A stretch of DNA of 64,000 bases from Burkholderiales bacterium (lineage in GTDB: Bacteria > Pseudomonadota > Gammaproteobacteria > Burkholderiales > JAEUOS01), in the NCBI GenBank assembly GCA_016790635.1, contig JAEUOR010000026.1, positions 62,001 to 126,000 on the forward strand, in the 5' to 3' direction. This document shows, one piece after another, positions 52,081 to 62,402 of this stretch. A model generated the notes under the pieces. That model worked only from the letters and a program-made list of their open reading frames with translations, was not told where the DNA came from and did not search any database. The position numbers were made by a program, and so were the translations under genes. The stretch's first letter is position 1; each line of letters starts with the position of its first letter.

Positions 52081-54999
52081 ATGGAAACCATTGAAAATAA
52101 AAGAAAAATTGTCTCCGCCCCTGATCTTTCAGCGCAGGAGATCGCCGCCGAAGTCCTGCTCGAGAAGTACGCCAAAGGCGAGGAGACCACCGTCGCGCAA
52201 GTGCGCACACGGGTTGCCCGCGCACTGGCTGCCATTGAACCCGAGGGCAAGCGCTCACATTGGGAAAAGCAGTTCCTCTGGGCGCAGGAAAACGGCTTCG
52301 TTCCGGCCGGGCGCATCAACTCCGCGGCCGGTACCGACCTGACCGCAACGCTCATCAACTGCTTTGTGCAGCCGGTCGGCGATTCGATCACCGAGGTCGT
52401 CGATGGCCGCCCCGGCATCTACACCGCACTGGCGGAAGCCGCCGAGACCATGCGCCGCGGCGGCGGGGTCGGCTACGACTTTTCCTCGATCCGCCCGGTC
52501 GGTGCGCATGTCAAGGGCACCAACTCGCGCGCCTCGGGCCCGGTCTCGTACATGCGTGTCTTCGACCGCTCCTGCGAGACGGTCGAATCGGCCGGATCGC
52601 GGCGCGGCGCGCAGATGGGGGTGCTGCGCTGCGACCACCCGGATGTCGAGCAGTTCATCCACGCCAAGGATCGCGGTGACCTCACCAACTTCAACGTCTC
52701 CGTCGGCGTCACCGACGCCTTCATGGAGGCGGTGGTCGCCGGCGGCGAGGTCGAACTGGCGCACAAGTCCCCGCCGTCCGCCGAGATCATGGGCAAAGGC
52801 GCCTACCAGCGCGCCGACGGTCAATGGGTCTATCGCAAGGTATCCGCGCGCGACCTGTGGGACCAGATCATGCGCTCGACCTACGACCATGCCGAGCCGG
52901 GCATCCTGTTCCTGGACCGCATCAACCGCGACAACAACCTCTACTACTGCGAGAACATCGAGTCCACCAACCCGTGCGCCGAGCAGCCGCTTCCCAATTA
53001 CGGCTGCTGCTGCCTGGGGTCGGTCAACCTGACCGGCTTTGTGCGAGCGCCGTTCACCGAGTCCGCGAACTTTGATTTCGCCGCCTTCGGCAAGGTCGTC
53101 GACGTGGCCACGCGCATGCTCGACAACGTGCTCGACGCGACCCACTGGCCGCTGCCCGCGCAGCACGCCGAGGCGATGGCCAAGCGCCGCGTGGGCCTGG
53201 GCTTCACCGGCCTGGGTGATGCGCTCATCATGCTCCGGCTGCGCTACGACAGCGAAGCCGCACGCGCCATGGCAACCCGGATCACGGAGGCCATGCGCGA
53301 CCGCGCCTACCTGTATTCGGCCGAACTGGCACGCGAGCGCGGCGCCTTCAAGCTCTTCAATGCCGACCTGTACCTGGCTGGCGGCAACTTCGCCTCGCGC
53401 CTGCCGGCCGAGGTCAAGGACAAGATCCGCAAGCACGGACTGCGCAACTCGCACCTCTTGTCGATCGCGCCGACCGGCACCATCAGCCTGGCCTTTGCCG
53501 ACAATGCCTCCAACGGCATCGAGCCGCCGTTCTCGTGGACCTACACGCGCAAGAAGCGCATGGCCGACGGCACCTTCAAGGAGTACGCGGTCGAGGACTA
53601 CGCCTGGCGCCTGTATCGTCATCTGGGCGGCGACGTGAATCACCTGCCGGAGTACTTCGTGACCGCGCTGGAACTGTCCGCCGAGGCGCACGAGCAGATG
53701 GTCGCCGCGGTCGCGCCGGCCATCGACACCTCGATTTCCAAGACCGTCAACGTGCCCGAGGACTATCCCTACGCCGACTTCGAGGGTCTTTACCTCAAGG
53801 CCTGGCGCTCGGGCCTGAAAGGCCTGGCGACCTACCGCCCCAACAGCGTCCTGGGGTCGGTGCTGTCGACCGGCAGCGAGTCCGACAAGAAGGCCGCCGC
53901 CTCGCCCAACGACGTCGAACTCGAGGCCAACAAGCGCCTGTCGATCAAGAGCCTGCCCGCGCCGGTGCTGGCCAGCCTGCGCTGGCCCGGTCGTCCCGAC
54001 CTGCCTGGCGGCAACAGCGCCTGGACCTACATGATGCGCCACCCCGGCGGCGAGTTCGGGCTCTTCGTCGGCCACATCGAGGAAGAAGGGCGCGCCTTTC
54101 CCTTCGAGGTATGGGTCAACGGCACCGAGCAGCCGCGCGGCCTGGGCGCCGTGGCCAAGACCCTGTCGATGGACATGCGCGCCAACGACCGCGCGTGGCT
54201 GAACCTGAAGCTGGACGTGCTGGCCCGGACACCGGGGGAGAAAAGCTTTGACCTGCCCTTCCCGCCGCATGGCGAGAAGCGCGTCGTGCCCAGCGTCGTC
54301 GCGGGCCTGGCGCAGCTGGTGCGCTGGCGCTGCGACCAGTTGGGCGCGCTGGATGAAAAAGCGCCTGACCTGCTTTCTCCCGAAGGCCGTCCGCACCCGG
54401 TGCTGGATGCCATGTTCGCAGTGCAGGAACCCAGGACCGGTACCGACGGCACCCTGTCGTGGACCGTCGACATCGTCAATCCGCAGAGTGGCGAGGAGTT
54501 CGTGCTGGGATTGAAGGAGATTGCGCTCCCCTCTTTCGACGGCGCGCCCAGCGGCATGACACGTCCCTACTCGATGTGGCTGTCGGGCCATTACCCGCGC
54601 GCCCTCGACGGCCTGGCGCGCATCCTGTCGCTGGACATGCGCGTGCTCGACCCGGCCTGGATCGGCATGAAGCTGCGCAAGCTCCTCAACTATGCCGAGC
54701 CGCTGGGCGACTTCATGGCCTTCGTGCCCGGCGAGCGCCGCCAGCAGACCTGGCCCTCGACGGTCGCCTACGTGGCGCGCCTCATGATCCATCGTTACGC
54801 CATGCTGGGTGTGCTCACCGAGGAGGGCTTCCCGAAGCGCGAGATGGGCATCCTGGAAGCGCCGCGCGTCGAGGCTCGTGCCGGCAACGTCGAAGTCATG
54901 CAGGGCGCGCTGTGCGGCGAGTGCGGCAACATGACCGTGATCCGCAAGGACGGCTGCGACTTCTGCACCGCGTGCGGGGCGGTGGGGGCGTGCGGGTAG
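52081..54999 (+). CDS. nrdJ: Adenosylcobalamin-dependent (class II) ribonucleotide reductase
   Basis: 972 residues. The catalytic barrel has NPCAE (C299, E301), the redox cysteines C94 (INCFVQP) and the GCCC cluster at 309-311, and GGGVGYDFS. Residues about 640-880 carry two tandem copies of the TSCPD-like domain ([15 protein letters not shown] and [17 protein letters not shown] blocks). The tail CGECGNM...CTACG is a four-cysteine zinc-ribbon-like end. The enzyme reduces ribonucleotides using B12 and needs no oxygen. It stands alone, which is usual for class II enzymes. Confidence 0.93.
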   Translation: METIENKRKIVSAPDLSAQEIAAEVLLEKYAKGEETTVAQVRTRVARALAAIEPEGKRSHWEKQFLWAQENGFVPAGRINSAAGTDLTATLINCFVQPVGDSITEVVDGRPGIYTALAEAAETMRRGGGVGYDFSSIRPVGAHVKGTNSRASGPVSYMRVFDRSCETVESAGSRRGAQMGVLRCDHPDVEQFIHAKDRGDLTNFNVSVGVTDAFMEAVVAGGEVELAHKSPPSAEIMGKGAYQRADGQWVYRKVSARDLWDQIMRSTYDHAEPGILFLDRINRDNNLYYCENIESTNPCAEQPLPNYGCCCLGSVNLTGFVRAPFTESANFDFAAFGKVVDVATRMLDNVLDATHWPLPAQHAEAMAKRRVGLGFTGLGDALIMLRLRYDSEAARAMATRITEAMRDRAYLYSAELARERGAFKLFNADLYLAGGNFASRLPAEVKDKIRKHGLRNSHLLSIAPTGTISLAFADNASNGIEPPFSWTYTRKKRMADGTFKEYAVEDYAWRLYRHLGGDVNHLPEYFVTALELSAEAHEQMVAAVAPAIDTSISKTVNVPEDYPYADFEGLYLKAWRSGLKGLATYRPNSVLGSVLSTGSESDKKAAASPNDVELEANKRLSIKSLPAPVLASLRWPGRPDLPGGNSAWTYMMRHPGGEFGLFVGHIEEEGRAFPFEVWVNGTEQPRGLGAVAKTLSMDMRANDRAWLNLKLDVLARTPGEKSFDLPFPPHGEKRVVPSVVAGLAQLVRWRCDQLGALDEKAPDLLSPEGRPHPVLDAMFAVQEPRTGTDGTLSWTVDIVNPQSGEEFVLGLKEIALPSFDGAPSGMTRPYSMWLSGHYPRALDGLARILSLDMRVLDPAWIGMKLRKLLNYAEPLGDFMAFVPGERRQQTWPSTVAYVARLMIHRYAMLGVLTEEGFPKREMGILEAPRVEARAGNVEVMQGALCGECGNMTVIRKDGCDFCTACGAVGACG

Positions 55000-55172
55000 C
55001 GAATAAAGATCGTTGGCTTCGCGCGACGGGTCCTCGACACCGGCAAGGGTTGACGCGCGCTATCGCAGCGCAGGCCGAACTTTCTGCCGAATGTCCGTTT
55101 CGGGCTGTCCCATGCATCCATATGTAGTGCGGCGCCGCTGCACACTTTCGACACTGCCTCAAGGGAGATGCC

Positions 55173-55520
55173 ATGGAATACGTTCTCACATTCAATCAGC
55201 CTGCCGCCGTTTATGAAGTCCACGCCGACCCCGTCAAGGGTCCGCAGTCCCTTCAGGCCTGGAAAACCTACATGGATGCCGTGGTGGCGGCCGGGGTCAT
55301 GCGCGGCGGCAACCGCCTCGCCCCCATGTCGGCAACCACGGTGCGCGTACGCGACGGCAAGCGCCAGGTGCAGGACGGTCCTTTTGCGGAGACCAAGGAT
55401 CTGCTCGGCGGCTATATCGTGATCGACGTGCCGACGCTGGACGACGCGCTCGAATGGGCGGCGCGCTCGCCGAGCTCTCTCACCGGCAATACCGAAGTGC
55501 GCCCGGTGATGACGATGTAG
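55173..55520 (+). CDS. YCII-related (DGPF-domain) protein
   Basis: 115 residues beginning MEYVLTFNQPAAVYEVHADP, with the signature DGPFAETKDLLGGYIVID (DGPF at 68-71). Such small alpha-beta barrel proteins are found next to ECF42 sigma factors. The sigma gene starts 2 nt after its stop, so the pair is an operon. The GGGAG before the ATG supports the start. Exact function is unknown; in the family it is linked to the sigma factor's regulon, not to a membrane anti-sigma. Confidence 0.88.
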   Translation: MEYVLTFNQPAAVYEVHADPVKGPQSLQAWKTYMDAVVAAGVMRGGNRLAPMSATTVRVRDGKRQVQDGPFAETKDLLGGYIVIDVPTLDDALEWAARSPSSLTGNTEVRPVMTM

Positions 55521-55522
55521 GC

Positions 55523-56761
55523 GTGGAGGCGGATTCCTCCTCGCCCACGCACGCCGCCCTCGCTGCGGCGCGCGCGTCCTACGGCCGGCTGCTCGCGTGG
55601 CTGGCCTGGCAGTGGCGCGACGTCGCCGCGGCCGAGGACGCGCTCGCCGAGGCCTTTGCCGCGGCGCTCGAACACTGGCCGATGCAAGGCGTGCCCGCAT
55701 CCCCGGAAGGCTGGCTCGTGACGGCCGCCAGACGCCAACTCCTGATGGCCGCGCGCCGCCGACGACTGGCCGAGGATCCGGCGTTCACCGCGCTCTTTCC
55801 CGACGCCGAGGCGCCGGCCGAGGACGCGCCGTCGATTCCCGACGCCCGTCTGCGCCTGATGCTGGTGTGCGCGCATCCGGCAATCGATCCCTCGGTGCAT
55901 TGCGCCCTCATGCTGCAGGTGGTGCTGGGTGTGGACGCGGCGCGTATCGCGGGAGCCTGGCTGATCTCGCCGGAGGCGATGACAAAACGCCTGACCCGCG
56001 CCAAGGCCAAGATCCGCGAAGCACGCATTCGCTTCGAGGTGCCCGACGGCGCCGACCTCGAGGAGCGCGTGCAATCGGTACTCGAGGCGATTTACGGCGC
56101 CTTCACCCTCGACTGGGGGCGCGCACCCGAGGATGCAGCCGGCGACCTTTCCGACGAAGCGGTCTACCTGGCCGAACTTGTCGTCGCCCACCTGCCCGAC
56201 CATGCCGAAGCCAACGGACTGCTGGCACTCTTGTGGCTGGCCGAGTCGCGGCGCGCGGCGCGCACCGGATCTGCGGGCGAATTCATCCCGCTGGATCGGC
56301 AGGACCCCAAACGCTGGGATGCCGCGCTCATCGACCAGGCCAACGCACGCCTCGCCCACGCCGCGACACGGCAGAGTCCCGGGCCCTTCCAGATCGAGGC
56401 GGCGATACAGGCCGCACATGCTGCGCGTGCCCACACCGGGGTGACACCCTGGGCCGACATCGTGCGACTGTACGAACGCCTGCTCGCATGTGCCCCGAAC
56501 GTTGGTGCACGCATCGGCCACGCGATCGCGACAGCAAAGGCAGGCAACGATCCCGCGACAGGCCTGGCGCTTCTGCACGCGATCGATTCGTCCGCGGTCA
56601 TCAATCACCAACCGTGGTGGGCGGCGCAGGGATATCTGTACGAACGTGTCGGCTCGACCGACAGGGCGCTGGATGCGTATCGCCGGGCGCTGGAGCTCAC
56701 AAACGCGCCGGAACTCCGCGCCCACTTCGAACGCTGCATCGCGGAGCTTTCTGCTGCTTGA
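55523..56761 (+). CDS. ECF42-type RNA polymerase sigma factor with C-terminal TPR extension
   Basis: 412 residues from the GTG at 55523. Region sigma-2 is around RASYGRLLAWLAWQWRDVAAAEDALAEA, sigma-4 around LGVDAARIAGAWLISPEAMTKRL, then a long helical C-terminal domain (DUF6596/TPR type) ending ALDAYRRALELTNAPELRAHFERC. No anti-sigma gene is present; ECF42 members are thought to be controlled through the C-terminal extension. The YCII gene upstream matches the conserved ECF42 context. Confidence 0.88.
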   Translation: MEADSSSPTHAALAAARASYGRLLAWLAWQWRDVAAAEDALAEAFAAALEHWPMQGVPASPEGWLVTAARRQLLMAARRRRLAEDPAFTALFPDAEAPAEDAPSIPDARLRLMLVCAHPAIDPSVHCALMLQVVLGVDAARIAGAWLISPEAMTKRLTRAKAKIREARIRFEVPDGADLEERVQSVLEAIYGAFTLDWGRAPEDAAGDLSDEAVYLAELVVAHLPDHAEANGLLALLWLAESRRAARTGSAGEFIPLDRQDPKRWDAALIDQANARLAHAATRQSPGPFQIEAAIQAAHAARAHTGVTPWADIVRLYERLLACAPNVGARIGHAIATAKAGNDPATGLALLHAIDSSAVINHQPWWAAQGYLYERVGSTDRALDAYRRALELTNAPELRAHFERCIAELSAA

Positions 56762-56839
56762 CACGCCGGATACAGACTCGCGCTCACATCCAAGCGCCCG
56801 ATCACGACCACGCAGCTCATCATCAATGGCCCCGGTTCG

Positions 56840-57865
56840 CTAGCTGGGCCACCCTCCCTGCGTCATGGCCTTGACGGCAAAAGTACCCAGCCAATGCTCG
56901 CCAAGATAGTCGCCGCTCTGCACATGCGCAAGCCCGGCCGCGAGGTGCTCGCGCGCGGCCTTGCGCAACGCCGCGCGGCGCGGTTCGCCCTCGGGCAGGT
57001 GGTCGGCCATGCCGGCCAGACACCAGGCGCGCGACAGGTTGAGTCCATCCAGATGCACGCCTTGCGCGTCGGCCCGGTCGCTGACCGTCGCGGGCACCAG
57101 CAGGCGCGCAGCGATACCGCCCAGGAAGCCCGGCAAAAAGCGTTGACTCCAGCGGGCGTAGCCGATCGCGTCGTAGCAACGCGTCATCAATTCGGCCTCG
57201 ACCAAGCAAGGCGAAAGGAAGTCGTTGCCCGACGGCTCGAAATTTGCCGGACCATCGCGGTCGGTGTCGTAGAAGCGCAGTGCTGCCGCGCGGACGGCTT
57301 CGGCCAGGGCCGCGTCGCCCTCGGCTCGGGCGTAGTCCCAGGTGAGCGAGAGCGCGAAAGCAGTGTTGGCGTGCGTTCCGGCGCGGATCGGGTAGGTCTG
57401 CCGCGCCAGATGCTCGATCAGCCGCTCGCGGAAAAGACCGGCCAATGGCTGGAGTGCCGCGTGCCAGCTCGCCGATCGACCGGCACGGGCGAGCGCACCC
57501 AGTTCCGCGGTCAGTGCAAACGTCCACGCCCAGCCATAAGGCCGCTCGAAGCCGGCGCGGCCCGGCGCGCTGGCATAGGCGAGTTCGGCGGCCAGGTTGG
57601 CGTCGCTCAAGTGCGCGTCGAACAAGGCCTCGATGCGCGCGGCCGCCGGCAGGTCGGGCACCACGCGCAGCAAACGCGCCAGCATCCAGTGCGTGTGGAC
57701 GGCAGAGTGCCAGTCGTAGCAGCCGTAGAAGGCCGGGTGCAGCGCGCGCGGCGAGCGCAGGTCATCCGCGCCGTGCAAGACGTGGTCAAGCTTGTTGGGA
57801 TATTCGCAGACCGCGCCCGCCAGGCCGATGGTGGCAATCGATGTGGCAAGTTCTTCCTGGATCAT
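56840..57865 (-). CDS. DUF2891 family protein
   Basis: 341 residues from the ATG at 57865, matching the usual N-terminus (LAGAVCEYPNKLDHVLHG); an ATG at 57904 would add 13 residues and would start 5 nt after a large palindrome. Conserved blocks include RSPRALHPAFYGCYDWHSAVH, GTHANTAFALSLTWDYA and EPSGNDFLSPCLVEAELM. The fold suggests an alpha/alpha barrel enzyme, but no activity is known to me. No signal peptide. Confidence 0.82.
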   Translation of the reverse strand: MIQEELATSIATIGLAGAVCEYPNKLDHVLHGADDLRSPRALHPAFYGCYDWHSAVHTHWMLARLLRVVPDLPAAARIEALFDAHLSDANLAAELAYASAPGRAGFERPYGWAWTFALTAELGALARAGRSASWHAALQPLAGLFRERLIEHLARQTYPIRAGTHANTAFALSLTWDYARAEGDAALAEAVRAAALRFYDTDRDGPANFEPSGNDFLSPCLVEAELMTRCYDAIGYARWSQRFLPGFLGGIAARLLVPATVSDRADAQGVHLDGLNLSRAWCLAGMADHLPEGEPRRAALRKAAREHLAAGLAHVQSGDYLGEHWLGTFAVKAMTQGGWPS

Positions 57866-57909
57866 GCGTGGTGTCGGTACCCGAAAGCCCCGATTCTCCA
57901 GCATGCGCC

Positions 57910-57937
57910 ACTTGACTGGTACCGGTACCGGTCAAGT
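57910..57937. promoter_or_regulatory. 28-bp near-perfect palindrome, second ACTTGAC-N14-GTCAAGT element
   Basis: Arms 57910-57923 and 57924-57937 are complementary except one position (a T that would face G). The outer 7-mers ACTTGAC and GTCAAGT and the 14-bp interval are identical in design to the repeat at 4161-4188. It lies 45 bp upstream of the DUF2891 start and 4 bp beyond the Bug stop codon. Confidence 0.6.
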
Positions 57938-57941
57938 CCTC

Positions 57942-58904
57942 TCAGTCCAGCTTGACCCCGGAGCGTTCGACGACGCCCTTCCAGCGCTGCTGCTCGCTCT
58001 TCAGGAAGCCGGCAAAGTCCTCGACCGAACCGCCGCGCGGCAGCGCGCCCATGCCGTTCATCCTGGCGGCGAACTCCGGATCGGCAAGCGCCTTCTGCAC
58101 TTCGGCGTTGATGCGCTCGCGCCACTCGCGCGGCGTGCCGGCCGGGGCGGCGAGCGCGATCCAGGCCACGGCCTCGAAACCGGGAAAGCCGGACTCGGCC
58201 AAGGTCGGCCGGTCGGGAAAGTCCGCCAGCCTGCGGCGCGCGCCCGAAGCGATCAACTTGAGCTTGCCGGCCTTGACCTGCGGCAGCGTGACCGTGGCCG
58301 TGTCGAGCCCCACCTGCACGACACCGGCGACCAGGTCGCCGATGGCGCGCGGGCTGCCCTGGTAGGGCACATGCAGTATGCGCACGCCGGCGCGCTGCTT
58401 CCAGTCTTCCATGAGCAGATGCGACAAGGTGCCGTTGCCTGACGAGGAGTGCGAGAGCCGGTCGGGATTGGCGCGCGCGTAGTCGACGAGTTCCTTGACC
58501 GTATTCGCCGGCACGGAAGGGTGCACCACCAGCGCCAGCGGCAGGTCGGCGACCAGGGCGATCGCGTCGAAGTCCTTGACGCTGTCGTAGGCGACATTCT
58601 TGTAGAGGTAGGGATTGACCACGTAGGCGGCCAGGGCCGACATGGTGATGAAGCTGCCGTCGGCGGGGGACTTGGCCAGGCGCGACAGCACGATGCTGCC
58701 GCCCTGCCCCGGCTGGTTCTCGACGATGAAGGTACTGCCGGTCGCCTGCCCCAGGCGCTCGGCGATCAGGCGCGCGACCAGGTCGGTGGCCTGGCCCGGC
58801 GGAAAGCCGACCAGGATGCGCGTGGTCTTGCCGGCCTGCGCGTGCACGATGCAGGCCGCGCCCAGGAGCAGGGTTGCGATGAGGGCGCGAATGATGCGAT
58901 TCAT
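57942..58904 (-). CDS. Bug-family periplasmic substrate-binding protein
   Basis: 320 residues. The signal peptide MNRIIRALIATLLLGAACIVHAQ is followed by KTTRILVGFPPGQATDLVA (PPGQ replaces PPGG), VENQPGQGGSIV and ILHVPYQGSPRAI. It starts 37 nt after the CaiB gene on the same strand, so the two form an operon, as often seen for uptake and CoA-activation of an organic acid. Confidence 0.92.
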   Translation of the reverse strand: MNRIIRALIATLLLGAACIVHAQAGKTTRILVGFPPGQATDLVARLIAERLGQATGSTFIVENQPGQGGSIVLSRLAKSPADGSFITMSALAAYVVNPYLYKNVAYDSVKDFDAIALVADLPLALVVHPSVPANTVKELVDYARANPDRLSHSSSGNGTLSHLLMEDWKQRAGVRILHVPYQGSPRAIGDLVAGVVQVGLDTATVTLPQVKAGKLKLIASGARRRLADFPDRPTLAESGFPGFEAVAWIALAAPAGTPREWRERINAEVQKALADPEFAARMNGMGALPRGGSVEDFAGFLKSEQQRWKGVVERSGVKLD

Positions 58905-58941
58905 GTTGTCTTCTCCATGTGCATTGTCGTTCGGGACAAAC

Positions 58942-60198
58942 TCAGATCACGCCGCGCTCGCGCATCAGGGCGATCTGCGCGTCGCTAAAGCCGGCTTCGC
59001 GCCAGACCACGTCGTTGTGCTCGCCCATGGCCGGTCCGGCACTTCTCACCCGGCCCGGCGTGGCCGAGAAGCGCGGCACCACGTTCTGCATGCGCACGCT
59101 GCCCAGCTCGGCATCCTCTACGGCGACGATGGCCTCGCGCGCGGCCAGGTGCGGGTCGGCGAACACGTCCGCGATGTCGTTGATCGCCGAAAAGCCAACC
59201 GCGTGGCGCTCGCAGGCCGCGCGCAATTGCGCCAGGGTCATCTCGCTGATCCGGCCGCCGACGATGGCATCGAGCGCATCGCGATGCGCCACGCGCGCCG
59301 GGTTGGTGGCAAAGCGCGGGTCGGCGGGCAGGTCGGGCAACTCGAGCGCCTTGACCAGGCGCAGGAAAATGCTCTGCGTCGAGGCCGCGATCGAAGCGTA
59401 ACGCCCGTCGCGTGTGCGATAGACGTTGCCGGGCGCCGCGTACTGGCTGCGGTTTCCTGAGCGCGTGCGCACCACGCCCAACTGGTCGTATTCGATGGGC
59501 AGGAATTCCAGCACCCGCAGCATCGCCTCGGTGACCGAACAGTCGATCTCCTGGCCGCGCCCCGCCGGATCGGACTTCAGGTGCAGGAGCGCGGCCAACA
59601 CCCCCAGGGCGCCGAACAGGCCGCCGATGGCATCCGAGATGGGGTAGCCCAGATGCAGTGGCGGCCCACCTTCGTCGCCGCAGATTGAGGTGAAACCGCT
59701 CAAGGCCTCGAAGACGCGCGCGAATCCGGGCTGGTCGCGATACGGGCCGGTCTGGCCGAATCCGGTCATGCGCAGCACGGTCAGCCGCGGGTTGACTTCA
59801 CGCAGCCAGTCCGGGCCCATGCCCCAGCGCTCCAGGGTGCCGGGGCGGAAGTTCTCGACCAGCGCGTCGGCATCGACAAGCAGGCGCGCGAGCGCTTCGC
59901 GGCCCGCGGGCTTGTGCAAATCCAGCGTGACCCCGCGCTTGTTGCGGTTGGTCACCTTCCACCACAGGGACACACCGTCCTTGTGCGGCGCCAGCGCGCG
60001 CAGCGCGTCGCCGCTGCCGGGCATCTCGACCTTGATCACCTGCGCGCCATAGTCGGCCAGGAGCCCGGCGGCGAACGGACCCGCCACCACGGTGGAGATG
60101 TCGATCACGCGCAGGCCTGCGAGTGGCCCCACGGGCGCGGGGACGGTGCGGGTGGCGGCACTGGCGGTGGTGTTGGCGGAAGTGGCGATGTTCATCAT
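58942..60198 (-). CDS. CaiB/BaiF family CoA-transferase, catalytic Asp not conserved
   Basis: 418 residues. PLAGLRVIDISTVVAGPFAAGLLADYGA and NPRLTVLRMTGFGQTGPYRDQPGF are standard. In the active-site segment QPGFARVFEALSG the usual aspartate is alanine, as in a recognised sub-branch of the family; mechanism may differ. It is divergent from a LysR gene (72 bp) that probably regulates it. A 25-residue low-complexity start precedes the domain. Confidence 0.88.
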   Translation of the reverse strand: MMNIATSANTTASAATRTVPAPVGPLAGLRVIDISTVVAGPFAAGLLADYGAQVIKVEMPGSGDALRALAPHKDGVSLWWKVTNRNKRGVTLDLHKPAGREALARLLVDADALVENFRPGTLERWGMGPDWLREVNPRLTVLRMTGFGQTGPYRDQPGFARVFEALSGFTSICGDEGGPPLHLGYPISDAIGGLFGALGVLAALLHLKSDPAGRGQEIDCSVTEAMLRVLEFLPIEYDQLGVVRTRSGNRSQYAAPGNVYRTRDGRYASIAASTQSIFLRLVKALELPDLPADPRFATNPARVAHRDALDAIVGGRISEMTLAQLRAACERHAVGFSAINDIADVFADPHLAAREAIVAVEDAELGSVRMQNVVPRFSATPGRVRSAGPAMGEHNDVVWREAGFSDAQIALMRERGVI

Positions 60199-60270
60199 GG
60201 GTGCATACGATAACGCCTTGCGTGGCTTCCGGTAACATGAAACCGGACAAACCAGAGTTGCGAATTTCGC

Positions 60271-61164
60271 ATGCCTGACTCAATCGACCTGGATGCGCTG
60301 CGCGCCTTCGCGCGGGTGGCCGAGCTGGGCTCGCTAGCGCGCGCCGCCACTGCGCTGGAAGTCGCGCAGTCGGGTGTCAGCCGGCGCATCGCCACGCTGG
60401 AAGCGGCATTGGGCGGCCGCCTGTTCCACCGTACCGGTCGCGGCGTCACGCCGACCGCGCTTGGCGCGCGCCTGCTGCCGCGTGCGCGCGCCGTGCTGGC
60501 CGAACTCGATGCCTTGGCCGAGGATGCGCGCGGCGAAAGCGCCAGTCCCAGCGGAACGGTGGACCTGGGGCTGGTGCCGGCGGTGTCGCGCCCCCTGGTC
60601 GCGGCGCTGACCCGACGCCTGCGCCGCGAAGCGCCGCGCATTCGCCTGCGTGCGCTGGAAGCCTATAGCGGGCAGATCGAGGAATGGCTGGCCGACGGGC
60701 GCATCGACATCGGGCTCTTCAATCGCTATCGTCGTGGTGCCGTGCGCGGCGCCGAGCTGTTCCTCGAGTCCGACATCGTGCTGGTGCGCGCCGGGCGCGC
60801 GGGCAAGTTGGCCGATATGCCGTTTCGCGCCCTGGCCGGCGTGCCCCTGGTCCTGCCGCCGCGCCCGAACTCGCTGGTCACCGCGGTGCTCGATCTGGCC
60901 GCGCGCCACCAGGTGAAGATCGACCTTGCGCTCGAAGCCGGATCGCCAGCCTTGATCCGCGATGCGGTCGAGCGCGCCGGTCTTGCAACCCTGATACCCC
61001 AGCACCTGGCTGCGCGCGAATACGCCGGCGGCTTCACGGCGGCACGCATCGTCAAGCCGGCCCTGCACCAGCGCACCTGGCTCATGCTCACCACGCGCCG
61101 GCCGGCCACGCTGGCCGCCCGAGCGGTCGGCCGCATCCTGCGCGAGCTGGCGCCAACACCGTAA
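60271..61164 (+). CDS. LysR-family transcriptional regulator
   Basis: 297 residues with an N-terminal helix-turn-helix (LDALRAFARVAELGSLARAA, then LEVAQSGVSRRIATLE) and an effector domain. It is divergent from the CaiB/Bug operon and followed 24 nt later by an alpha-methylacyl-CoA racemase-like gene, placing it between two CoA-transfer functions that it could control. Confidence 0.92.
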   Translation: MPDSIDLDALRAFARVAELGSLARAATALEVAQSGVSRRIATLEAALGGRLFHRTGRGVTPTALGARLLPRARAVLAELDALAEDARGESASPSGTVDLGLVPAVSRPLVAALTRRLRREAPRIRLRALEAYSGQIEEWLADGRIDIGLFNRYRRGAVRGAELFLESDIVLVRAGRAGKLADMPFRALAGVPLVLPPRPNSLVTAVLDLAARHQVKIDLALEAGSPALIRDAVERAGLATLIPQHLAAREYAGGFTAARIVKPALHQRTWLMLTTRRPATLAARAVGRILRELAPTP

Positions 61165-61188
61165 GCCTTCTGCCGCTAAGATCACGCC

Positions 61189-62334
61189 ATGGGACCCCTT
61201 ATTGGTTTGAAAATCCTGGAGTTCGAGGCCATCGGCCCCGGACCTTTTTGCGGCATGATGCTCTCCGACATGGGCGCCGACGTGCTCATGGTCGACCGGC
61301 CGGAGAATCCGCGCCTTGGGCTGGGGCGCGAGCGCTGGTACGACGTGATGCTGCGCGGCCGCCGCTCGGTGACGCTCAACCTCAAGTCGCCGGAGGGCGT
61401 GGCCGCGGCCCGCCGCCTGGTCACCAAGGCCGATGCGATCATCGAGGGCTTTCGCCCCGGCGTCATGGAGCGCCTGGGGCTGGGCCCCGAGGTGCTGCTG
61501 GCCGACAACCCGCGCCTGGTCTATGGCCGCATGACCGGCTGGGGGCAGGACGGGCCGATGGCGCCGCGCGCCGGGCACGACATCAACTACATCGCGCTCT
61601 CCGGCGTGCTCAACGCCATCGGCCGCCCCGGCGCGGCGCCGGTACCGCCACTGAACCTGGTCGGCGACTTCGGCGGCGGCGGCATGCTGCTGGCCTTCGG
61701 CATCGCCTGCGGCATCGTCGAGGCGCAACGCTCGGGCAAGGGCCAGGTGGTCGATGCGGCCATGGTCGACGGCGCAGCCACGCTGGCGGCGATGTTCTCC
61801 GGCATGATGGCTGGCGGACGCTGGAGCGAGACTCGCGGCGACAACATCCTCGATACCGGTGCGCCCTGGTACGAGGTCTACGAGACTGCCGACGGCAAGT
61901 ACATGTCGGTGGGCGCGATCGAGCCGCAGTTCTACGCCGAACTCTTGAAGGGCCTGGGCCTTGACCCGGCGACCCTGCCCAAGCAGATGGACCGCGCCGG
62001 CTGGCCGCTCTTGCGCGAGCGCTTCGCGGCCATCTTCAAGTCCCGGACGCGTGATCAGTGGTGCGCCGTCTTCGACCCGGTCGATGCCTGCGTCGCCCCG
62101 GTGCTGTCCTTCACCGAGGCCCAGGCGCACCCGCATAACGTGCGGCGCGCGACCTTCACGCAGGTGGGCCGCGTCAAGCAACCGGCGCCATCGCCGCGCT
62201 TTTCGCGTACAGCGGCCGGGCAACCGGGCGAGCCGCCGGAGCGCGGCGTCGGCGGCAAGTCCGCGCTGGCCGACTGGGGCTTTTCGTCCGCCGAGGTGGC
62301 GCAACTCGAAGCGCAGGGCCTGGGCGCGCTCTGA
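61189..62334 (+). CDS. mcr: Alpha-methylacyl-CoA racemase
   Basis: 381 residues of the CaiB family with racemase-specific residues. [11 protein letters not shown] and [12 protein letters not shown] include catalytic H130; D160 lies in LVGDFGGGG and E245 in VGAIEPQFY. These align with H126, D156 and E241 of the Mycobacterium tuberculosis enzyme at a constant offset of four. It epimerises 2-methylacyl-CoA esters in beta-oxidation of branched acids. It follows the LysR gene closely. Confidence 0.9.
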   Translation: MGPLIGLKILEFEAIGPGPFCGMMLSDMGADVLMVDRPENPRLGLGRERWYDVMLRGRRSVTLNLKSPEGVAAARRLVTKADAIIEGFRPGVMERLGLGPEVLLADNPRLVYGRMTGWGQDGPMAPRAGHDINYIALSGVLNAIGRPGAAPVPPLNLVGDFGGGGMLLAFGIACGIVEAQRSGKGQVVDAAMVDGAATLAAMFSGMMAGGRWSETRGDNILDTGAPWYEVYETADGKYMSVGAIEPQFYAELLKGLGLDPATLPKQMDRAGWPLLRERFAAIFKSRTRDQWCAVFDPVDACVAPVLSFTEAQAHPHNVRRATFTQVGRVKQPAPSPRFSRTAAGQPGEPPERGVGGKSALADWGFSSAEVAQLEAQGLGAL

Positions 62335-62402
62335 GGTTTCGCCCCGGCTGCGTCCCCGGCACGTTGCGCCGTGCACGGCGCGACCCGGTGCGGCACGATC
62401 GC

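Noticed and set aside
52255..54792. Very long open frame antisense to nrdJ
   Set aside because: High-GC codon bias leaves the opposite strand free of stops; the translation is arginine/glycine/alanine-rich and has no domain, while nrdJ on the plus strand is unmistakable.
57902..57904. ATG at 57902-57904 as start of the DUF2891 gene
   Set aside because: It lies 5 nt after a 28-bp palindrome, has no Shine-Dalgarno, and the family N-terminus fits the ATG at 57865 better.
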